NCBI GenBank assembly: GCA_001466705.2
Contig: LATX02000230.1
Span: 230,348 to 294,347 of the forward strand
From: Moniliophthora roreri
Lineage: Eukaryota > Basidiomycota > Agaricomycetes > Agaricales > Marasmiaceae
DNA: 64,000 nt
Direction: 5' to 3'
The translations under genes were made by a program, and so were the position numbers. Of the stretch, positions 32,491 to 43,306 are shown piece after piece. Numbering within the stretch: position 1 is the first letter of the stretch; each line of letters begins with the position of its first letter. Below the pieces are notes generated by a model, which was given only the letters and a program-made list of their open reading frames with translations, searched no databases and was not told the DNA's origin.

Positions 32491-35400
32491 AAGCGGCGGA
32501 AGAGGACAATGTCTCCACTGCCTGTAATCATTTCACACTTTGTACTAGCTAAGATGGACCGAAATTCCATGCATATTCCTCTTCAGTACAAAGTGGGAAC
32601 TGAAATCATTGAAACACAAGCCCTACTAGACTCAGGAGCAGGAGGAAGGTTCATTAGCATGGCTCTAGCAAGGAAACTAGAGAAGAGATGGATCCAGCTC
32701 CCCAAGAAAATCAAAGTATTCAACATAGACAGAACACCAAACAAAACTGCATGGATATCCCACATGGTGGAACTCAACTTCAAAATAGCGGAAAAGGAAT
32801 TTAGAGAAAACTTCATCATATCAGGGATCGGAGACGAAAGTATGATCTTAGAGCTCCCATGGCTTTGTTATCATAACTCCCAAATCGACTGGGAAACTGG
32901 AGAAGTGAGATTCCCACCGAAAAGGAAACTACAAATCAGAAGGTTCACAGGTGTTCTCAATCGTGCCCCTGTGGAAGTGTTGATTGGAGCAAAGATTACC
33001 GCATCACAGGAGCTAGCGCATCAACAACAACAAGTCAAGAAGGAGATAGATGAATTAATCCCTTCCTATCTTCAAGAATATCAAAATCACTTCAAAAAGA
33101 GGAAAGCAGAATGATTTCCCCCCTCTTGGTCTTACAATCATGCCATCAATCTGAAGCCTGACTTCATACCTCAGAATTGCAAACTTTACCTGCTAAGTCC
33201 AGCTGAACAGAAGGAGCAGGACAAATTCTTGGAGGAGAACTTACAAAAGGGATACATCTGTAAATCCAAGTCTCCGATGGCCTCTCCCTTCTTCTTTGTG
33301 GCAAAAAAAGAAAAGGGAGCGTTGAGGCCCACACAGGACTATAGAGAGCTGAATAAAGGGACAGTAAAAAATGCATATCCTCTCCTCTTAATATCGGAGC
33401 TCCTCAACAAGCTAAAGGGAGTGAAAGTCTTTATGAAGTTGGACCTCAGGAACGGATATAACAACATATGAATTAAAGACGGAGATCAGTGGAAGGCAGC
33501 CTTCAAAACAAATCAAGGACTGTTCGAACCAACTGTCATGTTTTTCGGACTCAGCAATTCACCCGCAACTTTCCAGGCTTTCATGAACAACATCCTTTCC
33601 AACTTCATTGATAAAGGATGGTGTGTCATTTACATGGACGACATCCTTCTATTCTCAAAAGATCGAAAAGAACATCAAGAAAGAACTGAAAGATTGATAT
33701 GTCGAATCAGGAAGCATGATCTCTACTTCAAGCCAGAAAAATGCAAGTTTGATGTAGAAGAAGTCATCTTTTTAGGAGTGGTGATCCGACTGGACTATGT
33801 TGCCATGGATCCTGTGAAGTTAGCAGGAATAGCAGAATGGGAACCTCCAAAGACGGTCAAAGGAGTATAAGCCTTTCTGGGATTCAGAAATTTCTATCGA
33901 AAGTTTATCAGGAAATATGCACAGTTAGCACAGCCACTCCACGACCTCATGCAGAAGTCACAAAAGCTCAAATGGACTATAGCATGCCAAATCGCATTTG
34001 ACCTTCTCAAGAAGAAGTTTCTTTCAGAACCCATGCTTCTTATGCCAGATGCAGACAAACCCTTCGTAATAGAAGCAGATGCCTCTAAATGGGCAATGGG
34101 AGCAGTGCTTCGCCAACAGGGATCAGACGGGGAATGGCACCCATGTGGATACCTGTCGAAATCGTTCTCGCCAACAGAGCGAAACTATGAGATTTACGAC
34201 CACGAACTGCTGGCTATAACGAGAGCTCTAACAGAATGGCGACACTATTTGATGGGAGGAAAATACAAGGTAGTGGTCTTATCTGACCATAAGAACCTTA
34301 CGTATTTCAGAGCGGCCCAGAAGCTCAATAGACGACAGGCCAGGTGAAGTCTATTACTGTCAGAATTCGACCTCAGTCTTGTTCACATGCCTGGAACATC
34401 AATGATGCAAGCAGATGCACTCTCACGGCAAAACAACAAGAGTAGAGAGGAAGATAATGATAACGAAGACGTCATCCTCTTACCAGAGTGGCTTTTCGTG
34501 AAAGGAATCAATCTGGAGCTAGGAACCGAGATCGCAGAAAGATTGGGCCCGGACGACTTCCATAAGTTGGCCTTGGAGCAGTTATTGCACCAAGGCATGC
34601 CACCAATCAAGTCAGCGCTGTCAGATTTGGAAATCAGGGACAACCTACTCTTTTTCAAAGATAGAATCTACGTACCAGATGACACAGAATTATGATGAAG
34701 AGTCATCAAAGCAGTATATGAAACACCAGAAGTCAGACACCCAGGGCAATAGAACACTCTGGAACAAGTACAGAGAGACTTCTGGTGGCCAGAAATGGCA
34801 AAGTTCGTCAGGAGCTTTGTGGATGGCTGCATGCCATGCCAACAATCAAAAGTAAACACACACCCAACAAAAACTCCCATCCAACTCCTACAACCAACAC
34901 CGAACTCCTTCTCTTTCCAGATATGCATGATGGATCTAATCACTGATCTCCCGGAATGCGATGGTATGGATTCTATTCTTGTCGTGGTGGACCACTCCTC
35001 TACGAAGGGGGTAATTTTTACACCATGCACAAAGAAATCAGATGCCACAGAGATAGCAGAACTGTTAATCCAACATTTGTACAAATGGTTCAGACTCCCA
35101 GACCGCATCATATCCAATCGGGACCCCAGATTTGCAGCAGAAGTCTTCCAGGAAATGGGGAAACAACTGTCAATTAAGCACTCAATGAGCATGGCCTTCC
35201 ACCCACAGACAGACAGAGAAACTGAACGAGTCAACCAAGAAATCGAAGTCTACCTTTGCATTTTCTGTTCAAAAGAGCAGACGAGATGGAAGGAATATCT
35301 CTCATTAGCTGAATTCGCACATAACAATCGAACCCATTTGGTGCTCAAGAACTCCCCTTTCTTTATGATGATGGAGTATCATCCACAAGCGTTTCCGACA

Positions 35401-35991
35401 GTGTTCGAATGAACTGACATCCCATCAGTTGAAGAACGACTTCGAGAGTTAAAGAGAGTCAGAGAAGAAACTACCCGCTTATTGGAACTAGCACAACAAA
35501 AGGTGTTACGAAGAGAGAAATGGGAATTGGAAACGTACAACATCGGTCAGAAGGTGTGGTTGGAAGGGAAGAACCTAACTATTGGATATCCAACAAAGAA
35601 GCTCACACCAAAACGAGAAGGACTGTTTAGAATTCTCGAGGTCCTGGGACCTGTCACTTACTGGTTGGAGCTGCCACATCAATGGAAAATTCACCCTGTT
35701 TTCCACACAGCCCTTCTTATGCTGTTTAAAGAAACCGAAGCCCATGGACCCAGTTTCACAGAACCACCCCCAGATCTAATAGAAGGGTTTGAGGAGTACA
35801 AGGTAGAAGCGATCATGGGACACAGACTCAAGAAACAACCCTGATAGTTCCTCGTATCGTACATGGGATATGACTTCTCTCACAATCGGTGGATCAAGAC
35901 TGAAGGAATGGTCAATTGTCTGGACCTCTATAAGGACTATATAAAGAGACACAAGCTGAAGCCGAAAGACCCCATCCCCACTGATATCTAA
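32488..35991 (+). pseudogene. pol: Chromovirus pol (PR-RT-RH-IN-chromodomain), inactivated by stops only
   Basis: A single frame, shifted relative to gag, runs about 1168 codons to TAA 35989-35991. Protease: ALLDSGAGGRFIS (near 32620). [18 protein letters not shown] and [10 protein letters not shown] (33540-33660). RNase [28 protein letters not shown] and [10 protein letters not shown]. Integrase: C-x2-C of the zinc domain (GCMPCQQSK), first Asp in MDLITDLPE, then SNRDPRF and a region ending TERVNQEIE. Chromodomain: EEYKVEAIMGHRLKKQP to NRWIKTEGM (35791-35920). In-frame stops occur near 33112, 33469, 33867, 34345, 34693, 34750, 35410 and 35842/35845. I found no frameshift within pol. Confidence 0.9.
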
Positions 35992-35997
35992 CCACAA

Positions 35998-37029
35998 ATG
36001 TCAAATGCAACTGCCTCCTCCTCTTCCTCTTCTGCTTCTGGCAGCCAGCCATCTGGAGTCCAGAGCCCAGTTCCTACTGTGTCAGGAGAAGGATGATATG
36101 GGAAAAATATCACCTACCTGCACGGACTCCACCCGAACCCCTATCAGCTTCTACACCTCTTTAACTCTGGACAGTACAACAACCAACTCTGAGCGGCCGG
36201 TGATCAGCACAACTGACTGGAACCCATCATCAAAAGCCTCTTTTTCTTACAGTCCCAACACCACTTATTCAAAAAGATCATTGACAGCTGCAATCTCGAG
36301 ATTGCCAACCAGGTGATGTATGCCTGTAACTATCGCATTGGGCTGGAAGGGCCCATCACGATCCCTGAGCTATGTCAGAATACCCTGATCCCCTCTCCTT
36401 CAGCCTCATCGACAGACTTGGAAGAAGGACTGATGGGAATGGATACCCCCGCCCTGACATCAACGACACTCAGAGTCTCATCACTCGACTCACCTCAGAA
36501 CCCCGGACCCTCAAACAACAACTCGCTCCCGGACTCCCCCCCAGACTCACCCCCACTTCCCATACGGCCACTGAACCCCCCGTTGACGACGCCCTCGTTT
36601 ATCCTGACCCCACTCCTGATCCCAACATCAAACCTAAGGTCAAACTGACTAATAACACCACCACCCAAGAACCCACACCTCCGACCACCACCGACCCCAG
36701 AAGTCTTCAGACACCTGAAGCATCAGTTCCTCCCTGATGTCAAGGTAATCCCTGTGGTTGGTGGGGTGGACCCGTCCGATGAGGACGGAGACGAGGACAG
36801 GGAAAATCAAACCCCCTCAAACGATGAAGACCTACTGATGTTGAGCCTGAGGTCTCCAACTCTGCGCCCGACCCCGATGACTCTGCTCATCAACTGCGTC
36901 TCTGCCCTGTGTGCGGACTGGAATGCCATCTTGCCAGGAATTGCCCACAGTACATGTGTCGGCGATGCTTCACGACTCAACCTGGACATACATCTTCACA
37001 CTGCCCTAACCAACGAAGGTCTCGCTGAA
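35998..37029 (+). pseudogene. Third ORF of the chromovirus with two zinc knuckles, unknown role
   Basis: ATG at 35998 follows the pol stop in the same frame (TAA CCA CAA ATG). The protein starts with a Ser-rich stretch (MSNATASSSSSSASGSQ), then a more conserved-looking part (YGKNITYLHGLHPNPY and YACNYRIGLEGP), interrupted by TGA codons. Near 36390 the reading shifts to another frame with a long Pro/Thr-rich region. At 36908-37010 come two knuckles, CPVCGLECHLARNC (CX2CX4HX4C) and CRRCFTTQPGHTSSHC (CX2CX6HX4C), then a stop. This is the position of env in retroviruses, but no signal peptide or membrane segment is visible. It reads like a second nucleic-acid-binding protein. Confidence 0.6.
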
Positions 37030-37375
37030 TTGCATGCTGAGGGTCTAGTTCGAGTCCAGACTCTTTGCTGGATGATCACAGTTATGACAATGAACCTTAC
37101 AAGAATCTCGGAGGAGAGTGCTGAAGAGTCGGTCCACAATTGTAGAGGCGACGTGGATTTCCTGTTTGTTGGAGCAGATCTGCAGAAGGTGCAGAGGTTT
37201 GAGGACCAGTCCTCAGTGGACACACAGATGGCTATGGGTTGGCAACCAGCAGCAGATATACCAACCACTCTGATGCTTTGGAGTGTCGATGAAATGCCCA
37301 ATATGTCTTATGACTATGATATGGAACTTTATGGTGATGGAGAATCTTGAAGTGGCAATATGGAGTTTTGCCCTT

Positions 37376-37388
37376 GATGGGGGGGCAA
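37376..37388 (+). promoter_or_regulatory. Polypurine tract (plus-strand primer)
   Basis: The run GATGGGGGGGCAA lies directly before the 3' LTR, the usual place and composition for the plus-strand primer. Confidence 0.75.
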
Positions 37389-37824
37389 TGTTATGTTTTT
37401 CCTACCCCGTTCCTATGCTTCCCTTTCTGATCAGACATGTACACATTCCCAGCCCCCTTTTTCTTATCACAATTATGCTGCTCATTCCATCGGACTTATT
37501 ACACCTCCCCAGTACTCCATTTTCTTATCAGAACACTTTGTATATCCTGACTCTGTCGGTATTTATTACTATATCATCATGATCATCAGACGTTTGTATA
37601 ACATAGATTACATGACAAGTTGTAACATATTTAAGCACTCAAGCTAGGACCCTAAGTCCTCAGCTTGACCTAGTTAATATTACTTGTGTCATTGCCACAA
37701 ACAAAGGATCTCTGAACTTCAGCAGCTGCTGAACGAACTCTAACTTGAACTTGAAGACTACTTGCGAAGAGGCTCCGCCTTTCATAAGTAGTTGTGCCGA
37801 CGTTGCTGTGCAAGTAACATAACA
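37389..37824 (+). repeat. 3' LTR of chromovirus (436 bp)
   Basis: Begins TGTTATGTTTTTCC and ends AACATAACA, followed by ATCAT (37825-37829). See the 5' LTR for the comparison. Confidence 0.92.
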
Positions 37825-38087
37825 ATCATAGTCACCCTCAGCCCTCATTGTCTCCAAAATGTCTTCCTAAGTACTGGTATACATATACATAATACGCTCA
37901 AGCTCACCAAAAACCTATGACAAGAGAAATTGTATGGATCGGCAAGCACTGGTGACTAGACGAACACAATGCATTGATGGATTTATATGTTTTCTGCATG
38001 CCTATGATTTTTTCCATTCATGGAACGATTGACAGTGTTTTGGAAAATCCCGCTCATCTGGCCCGAGCAATGTCCATCCAATATCGC

Positions 38088-38376
38088 CTGTCATTTGAAT
38101 GTGCATAGACTGCTCGGTAGTCTCAAAAAACATTCAAATGGTATGCTGGTAACACTGTCATTGGAATGTAGGCAGCGAATCATCTTGTCCTTGAATCATT
38201 TGAATGGCCTGCAAAAAATCATTCAAATGAACGCTCGTCAAACACTCATTGGAATGGCAACACGGCATTCAGAAGGATTCTCATTAAAATGGAACTAGGT
38301 GAGCTTCCGCATATGGTTATATTATCATCATCATTGAAATGGCGTCGTAGGCACTGCGCCTGAATCATTCCAATGC
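38088..38376. repeat. Right subterminal CATTNNAATG array of E2
   Basis: Same order and spacing of motifs as 3517-3800 of E1. Several C/T differences lie between motifs, while the motif cores are largely kept. Confidence 0.7.
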
Positions 38377-38401
38377 CCTTACATGGACTCCTAGTCTAGA
38401 C

Positions 38402-38683
38402 CCTAAGTCTGCACAACTTCTGCATATCCGGAGTAGGCTATCCCTTTCCCGTATCTTTTGTCCAACATTCTATTAGCGCTATGTCCACTGTAGCCAGGTT
38501 TGGAACCAATCTTATGGTTGAATCATCAGAGAACCACTTGTAGCCCCGCGCCTGTTCGCTCCGCCGAGCAATATCTGCCTTTCAACTCAAGTTGCGATGC
38601 TCTCCCACTTATCCATCAGAATCTTAAACCTATGTTTTATCCTCGCGCCGTCTTCTCCAGGGAGCTCGGGCCCTGCTATCAAG
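38402..38683. other. Right flank of the block, no gene seen
   Basis: CpG content rises sharply right after AGTCTAGAC. No frame with family resemblance. Contains the 3' flank of the F-box gene. Confidence 0.5.
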
Positions 38684-40345
38684 TCATGTAGGGGACGGCG
38701 GTAGTATTTCTAGGGTATATTGAATCTGGTCAGTACGAACTGGAACAAAGGCAAGCATGCTGGCATAGCGCACCTTGATCAGATCCAAAGTATAACGATC
38801 TTCGTCTTCGAGTACATCAAGGAGACAAGTGCATAAGAAGCAGATCTGGATATCGAGATCCGAGTCAGATACCCGGGCCAAGGAAGATTGACTCGAACTA
38901 ACTAACCTCTTCAGGATTTTTAACCCTTGATTCTTCGCCAAACCATGGATGAAAGGCCATGGCTGCACTCATGAGCATCACTAGCTCTTGCATTTCGATC
39001 CACACACTATCAGGGAGCTTCAGTATGTTGATTTCAGTAGCAATGCCATGATTTTGAATTGCTCGTAGTCGGTCTACTGTCTCTGTACCAGCGTGCTGGG
39101 ACAGTGTTTCGACCGTTGCAGATTTTAATGTATGAGCCCTTGCTTCGACTAGCCTGATCACTGCTGCCAGCGGAGGGGAAATATAATGGCTGTCTATAGG
39201 CCGAGCCGAGGACCTGACAACGAGTGCCTCCATCCGGGGAAGTAGACTTGCATCAGAAGCGAGTCGATCAAAGATGTAGGGGAAAAGTGTTCCAGTGATG
39301 GTGAATGTAGTGACAAAAGGAGTGAGGCCAAGGACCTGTTCAATGGTGACATCCATCAACATGGCGTCGATGAAGGAAATGCTTCGCAGTGAAGAGCCCC
39401 ATTGCTTCAACGCTTGCATTAGAGGGCGTACGTCCATTTCAGGGTTTAAAACTGTGATCGTCAGTGACTGGATACCTGGTAACGATACCCTCGTCCACCA
39501 CGTCGGAAAGAAACGATGCAGCACAAGACTTTTGAGTCTTGGTAAATGAATAATGCAGTTTCCACACTCGGATACTGATGTGTATGGATGAGAAAGGTTG
39601 AGGCATTCCAGCTGGGAGCAAGATGACAGAATGGCAATGAGCGCTGCCTCTTCGTAGTTGTTGAGCTCGAGTTGTCGCAGGTTTGGCCATGGTTTCCCGG
39701 AAAGATCACTGGGCCACAGAACCTTGCCTGGAAGAGCTATGCCTGAATAGCGCAGGGCCTCCACTAATGGGGCCTTTTGGACAATTTGAAACAATTGATT
39801 TAGTATCCCTGTATCTGTTTTCCCACTAAGGCGACGCCTCGACCTCACTTCAACGTCAAATCTCCGCAGTGAAGTGAGTTGTGGGCGCAATGGAATGATC
39901 ACTGGCACTGGGCAATATCCATAGAGCCCCAAGGTTTCCCAATCCTCACAGCGATCCCGAACGATATCGAAAAGTGGCTGTGCATTGAATACCTCCTGGC
40001 CGTCTCTATCCCCTATCGAGACATGGAGGTGAAGCTTGCTAGTGGCTGATCGACGAAGCGCTTCAATGAGAATGGCGCTTGCTCGAGATATATCTTTCGC
40101 ATCTGAATCCTTGATGTGGATCGAGTTCCAAAGAAGAGGGGTGTTGAGTACTATATCACGCCAATGCCTGGGTTTGACTGTTGGTTGTTGTAACATTCTA
40201 GTACTACCGTCAACGTTACTCACCTACAGACCTGTCCCAGCGTCCATGGTGCTTCGTTTAGAAGGAATGTTCCACCCTGCGGTGCGACACAGAGAATAAA
40301 GATTTGGGATAGTATATCTACGTTTAGGGCAGGAAGGTTAGACAT
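38684..40345 (-). CDS. F-box / leucine-rich-repeat-like protein
   Basis: Three exons fit: 40345-40224, 40167-38907 and 38845-38684, with introns of 56 nt (GTGAGT...CCCAG) and 61 nt (GTTAGT...TCCAG), both keeping frame. The N-terminus MSNLPALNVDILSQIFILC, PWTLGQVCRHWRDIVLNTP and LLWNSIHI is a textbook Agaricomycete F-box, which would bind Skp1 in an SCF ubiquitin ligase. The rest is LRR-like (LRQLELNNYEE, LECLNLSHPY, LKSLVLHRF), presumably binding the substrate. If the second intron is retained, the protein ends at TAG 38898-38900 after PEEVS. Such genes form large lineage-specific families; the substrate is unknown. Confidence 0.8.
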
Positions 40346-40831
40346 CGTGGTGGAAGGAAGTGAGGGAGATAACTATTACCTGTGGACTTGCGGTGTTAGG
40401 AACTTCTCATCATCTCACGCACAGCGTCGTGTTGAGCATCTCTGATCGGACTGAACGGCCGTGATACCCAATGTAGCGGTAAGCTGCTTCTATCATCGAG
40501 AGAACTGAGATCATTCGCGCTATTGATGAACCTGGCATAGTTTTGGGACGTTCAGTACCTTTTCGTTGAATAAAAACTCATATCACGGCATTGTGGGAAA
40601 AGGATTAGATACCGTGTCACTGAGAAACTGCTCCGCCGAGGTACATACTTAGACATGGTACTGTGTCAACGATCGGCTTTTTTAGCGTTGACTTTCATGT
40701 AATCGCAGCTAGTCCACGCAACGATCCAGTCAGTATACGAGTCGAAGGTTTCGCTTCAAATTTAGCGTTCTCAGACCCGAAACAAAAACAAAAAATAAGA
40801 GCTCGAACTCACTAAACAATATCTCATCCGT
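40346..40831. other. Intergenic between two F-box genes
   Basis: No coding signal. Contains the 5' flank of the first F-box gene and the 3' flank of the second. Confidence 0.5.
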
Positions 40832-41830
40832 TCAGGTCCGTACAAATAGAATTTCTCGTCTTTGTGAAGACGATCGCCTGAAAACCAGCTCCATATTAAC
40901 TGACTTATCGTCCATCGGCTCCTTTGCTTCTTGCGACGATATAACCTCTGCTGCTGATAGTAGAGGCGAAGATACCACGCAATGTTTCAGCTTGACACTG
41001 TGGGTCTTTCGCAAGAACTCCTGGAGCCCTCGCATTTGACATAAATGTGTGAGGTACAGTCGGACATTCTCCAATGTCGAAGAGAAGGCGAATACAGATA
41101 GCTGTTTCGTTATTGATTCTGGGATGGATCGGTAATAAAGGGCGAGTTTTTGTAACGTCGATGGTAAGGTAGCAATTCGAGAAAGAACCGACGTCGAAAT
41201 AGGACCATAAATCTCGCACTTGTACAAGGACAAGTAGTTGAAAGCGGGTAACGTGTTTATGGAATTCAAGAAAATCATAGACAGTGATGAAGGTGCAATT
41301 GAACAGGATAAGATGTTGAACCCGTGTAAAGCATGTGCATGAATCGCGATCGTCACCACTAGCACCAGCTCGAATCATTTTTAGGCCCTCTGGTGTTAAT
41401 TTGTGGTCCATTTCACTGAGCTCGAGAGTTACCAGGTTCCAAAAGAGCTTTTGTGCAACCATGTGTCTGTCCTTGGCTACCGATGGCCCGTAAATCCGAG
41501 AGCAAATGTATGGATTCGAATAGAGAAAGTCCAAGAAATCTATTATCCCAAGGTTGTGCAATATCGAACAGGGGTGTTTGAGATCTGCTCTGGGTCTCCA
41601 AGTGCTTGGAAGTGGTGTTGTACGATAGGCATCCATACACGACAGACGAGAAAGCAGGATCCAAGGTCGTGTATTGTGCAGTGAGGGAAAATGTGATCCA
41701 ATAGGTTCAAAGGAAACGGCAGAGCTTGAGCCTGTTGGCTTCGTTTTCTGAGATTCAGCCGCAGAAGAGGCGTAAAATGCTCACCTGTATCCTTCGTGTA
41801 TCCGGTTCAATAGAAGAGTCATACGAGCTA
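40832..41830 (-). CDS. F-box / LRR-like protein, 5' end and one junction unresolved
   Basis: After a 53-nt intron (41784-41732, GTGAGC...AACAG) the exon reads AQALPFPLNLLDHIFPHC and LGSCFLVCRVWMP, a clear F-box. A little downstream the frame must change to reach DLKHPCSILHNLGIIDFL, which needs a small indel or an unseen intron near 41600. A 64-nt intron (41282-41219, GTCTAT...TACAAG) then joins LILFNCTFIT to CEIYGPISTSVLSRIATLP in frame. The C-terminus is LRR-like and ends at 40832. Same strand as the neighbouring F-box gene, so a local family pair. The start codon was not found, and it may be a pseudogene. Confidence 0.6.
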
Positions 41831-42324
41831 CATAGTTCTATGTCGTTTTTCCAGGAAAAGGGTCTCGTGGAATTGGTTCAGTTGAATGCTTCCAAGAGCC
41901 AAAGAGGTTCACCTTTATCCATTGGAATCGTTTTCTAGCAGGCATTTGTGTGTTTGATTGCCTTTGAATAATCAGTGAATCAGTGAGAACAGGTGAAATT
42001 GTAAACGATGATACATCACTTTGGCGTTCTCATCCGGCCGGTCTCTTTGGAGAACTTGAGTTGACTGGATGGAACGTGGTGATGGTAATTGAAAGGGCCG
42101 AAAGCATGCTTGGGTCGCCTGGTCCGTGCGCAGCCGGGAAGCCGGGATACAATGGCCCGTGGGCGTTTGAACTTTTTTCTTTCTCATGCCCTTTTGTGGT
42201 TTCTTTCAACTGGAGACTGAAAGATGTCTTTGTCTGCTCGAGCTCTGGATACAGATAAAGCCAAACGATACATTTGCATTTCGCCATTCCTTCCTCACCT
42301 CTCAACCAATCCGTTTTGCCCCTG
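41831..42324. other. Intergenic, no gene supported
   Basis: A plus-strand frame at 41983-42258 and minus frames overlap here, but none has a domain, good start context or splice logic. Confidence 0.4.
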
Positions 42325-43306
42325 ATGTTCGATACCCAAGACCCCAGAGTGCGCGGACTCATAGACACAATATCTGGTCGTGAGTCTATACGACGTCAAC
42401 ATTCAGATGAGGATGCAGTGTGGGTGGGTGGTCAACTTTGCATGACCAATTTTCGATATTTCTGATACTAGTCACCTCCTAGATCCTAGATGAAATTCAA
42501 AAGCTCTTCAGCAGCATCCATACAGAACACGTTACCGAAATCCGTCATCTCAAATTGAAAAGGAGAGACATGGACGTCTCGCTGCAGAGAAATTGGCCCA
42601 TGAAGCAAGAGACAGTGCTTTCCAAGAGATGAAGGATTTTGTGGAACAGCAGAGGCGCCTTGAACCTCAAGCTTCACCAGCCATGATGAGTTCTTTCCTC
42701 GAAACCATGCGGGGTTTCTTTGGAACATTGGGGTGGCTACCTGGGCCTCAGGCTATGGTATGTTAATTCATCGTTTTCACATGAATTGTCTACTGATCAG
42801 TTGGATCACTGTTAGGCGGAAACACCTGCCAGCAATCCCAATGATCACGAATCAAACTCCAACTCTGATAATGAAGACGTCGCTATGAATCACTCCCCGC
42901 GTGAGGCTTCGTCAGACGCACCTTCAGCTTCAGCCTCGGCACAATCACCAGGAGTACCTCCAACTTCTGTCCGAGTGCCACCCACACCAAAATCGCCGGT
43001 ACCTCGCAAGCGCAAGGCGACGACCTCCTCTCACGATGGTGATCATCCTCAGGCTGGGCGGTCTCCTTCAAAGGTTTGAACCTCCTCACTGTGCAAATTC
43101 AACGCATCTAACTGTAGTTTTGTTCCCAGGTTATACGAACTAGATCGATGACGAGTATTCATTCACCCTCGTCCTCGTCAACCCCAAGCTCTAATACCCG
43201 GAAAGGAAAGCGTAAGGCGAGGAAATGTGATGACGGTAAGCAGGGTCTCGTTTCGGAGTCATCTGGACTGCTGACCTCTGATACTGTAGGCCTACCTGAT
43301 TCTTAG
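42325..43306 (+). CDS. Basic, Ser/Pro-rich protein of unknown function, multi-exon
   Basis: Start ATG 42325 (MFDTQDPRVRGLIDTISG), GTGAGT donor near 42381, then EIQKLFSSIHTEHVTEIR. To continue into RLAAEKLAHEARDSAF one base must be added in the A run near 42560. Later introns are clean: GTATGT...TGTTAG (42761-42818), GTTTGA...CCCAG (43076-43131) and probably GTAAGC...TGTAG (43236-43289). The middle is coiled-coil-like (helical, charged). The end is rich in Ser/Pro with basic clusters (PRKRKATT, RKGKRKARK) that look like nuclear localisation signals. It ends LPDS at TAG 43304-43306. No family recognised. The frameshift could be an assembly error. Confidence 0.5.

Larger units (their letters stand above)
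30634..37824 (+). mobile_element. Ty3/gypsy chromovirus, Tf1/sushi-like, inactive copy (7.2 kb)
   Basis: A complete element by structure: LTRs of 436 bp, 5-bp duplication ATCAT, gag with a zinc knuckle, pol in the order protease, RT, RNase H, integrase, chromodomain, then a third reading frame, a polypurine tract and the 3' LTR. The chromodomain and the self-primer arrangement place it with Tf1/sushi-type chromoviruses. All domains can be read, but at least a dozen premature stops make it dead. The stops are mostly TGA where CGA is expected, or TAG/TGA where Trp or Gln is expected. The ORFs are otherwise almost free of frameshifts. Confidence 0.92.
29727..38392 (+). mobile_element. TIR DNA transposon E, copy 2, split by a chromovirus
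   Basis: 29727-30633 and 37830-38392 together match E1 (1808-3817) in the same orientation, except for a deletion of about 550 bp in the left part (junction near 29990). Differences from E1 are mostly transitions. The right end (GGACTCCT) is followed by AGTCTAGAC. The chromovirus inserted at ATCAT, a site intact in E1 near 3250. Confidence 0.75.
1799..38401. mobile_element. 36.6-kb composite accessory block bounded by two TIR elements (E1, E2) and a 9-bp target duplication
   Basis: AGTCTAGAC occurs directly before E1 (1799-1807) and directly after E2 (38393-38401). The inner edges carry a different near-repeat: TGACTTGCC follows E1 (3818-3826) and AGACTTGCC precedes E2 (29718-29726). The sequences next to the inner edges are the right and left halves of one repeat (H), uninterrupted near 6690-8600. 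The block therefore reads Y-left, E1, X-right ... X-left, E2, Y-right. It is CpG-poor compared with both flanks. It contains gene remnants, CACTA-type elements, a solo LTR and a nested chromovirus. Whether it moved as a unit or formed by recombination of a circle is inference. Confidence 0.6.

Noticed and set aside
35998..37029. Calling the third retroelement ORF an envelope gene
   Set aside because: No signal peptide, membrane segment or cleavage site is visible. Zinc knuckles point to nucleic-acid binding.
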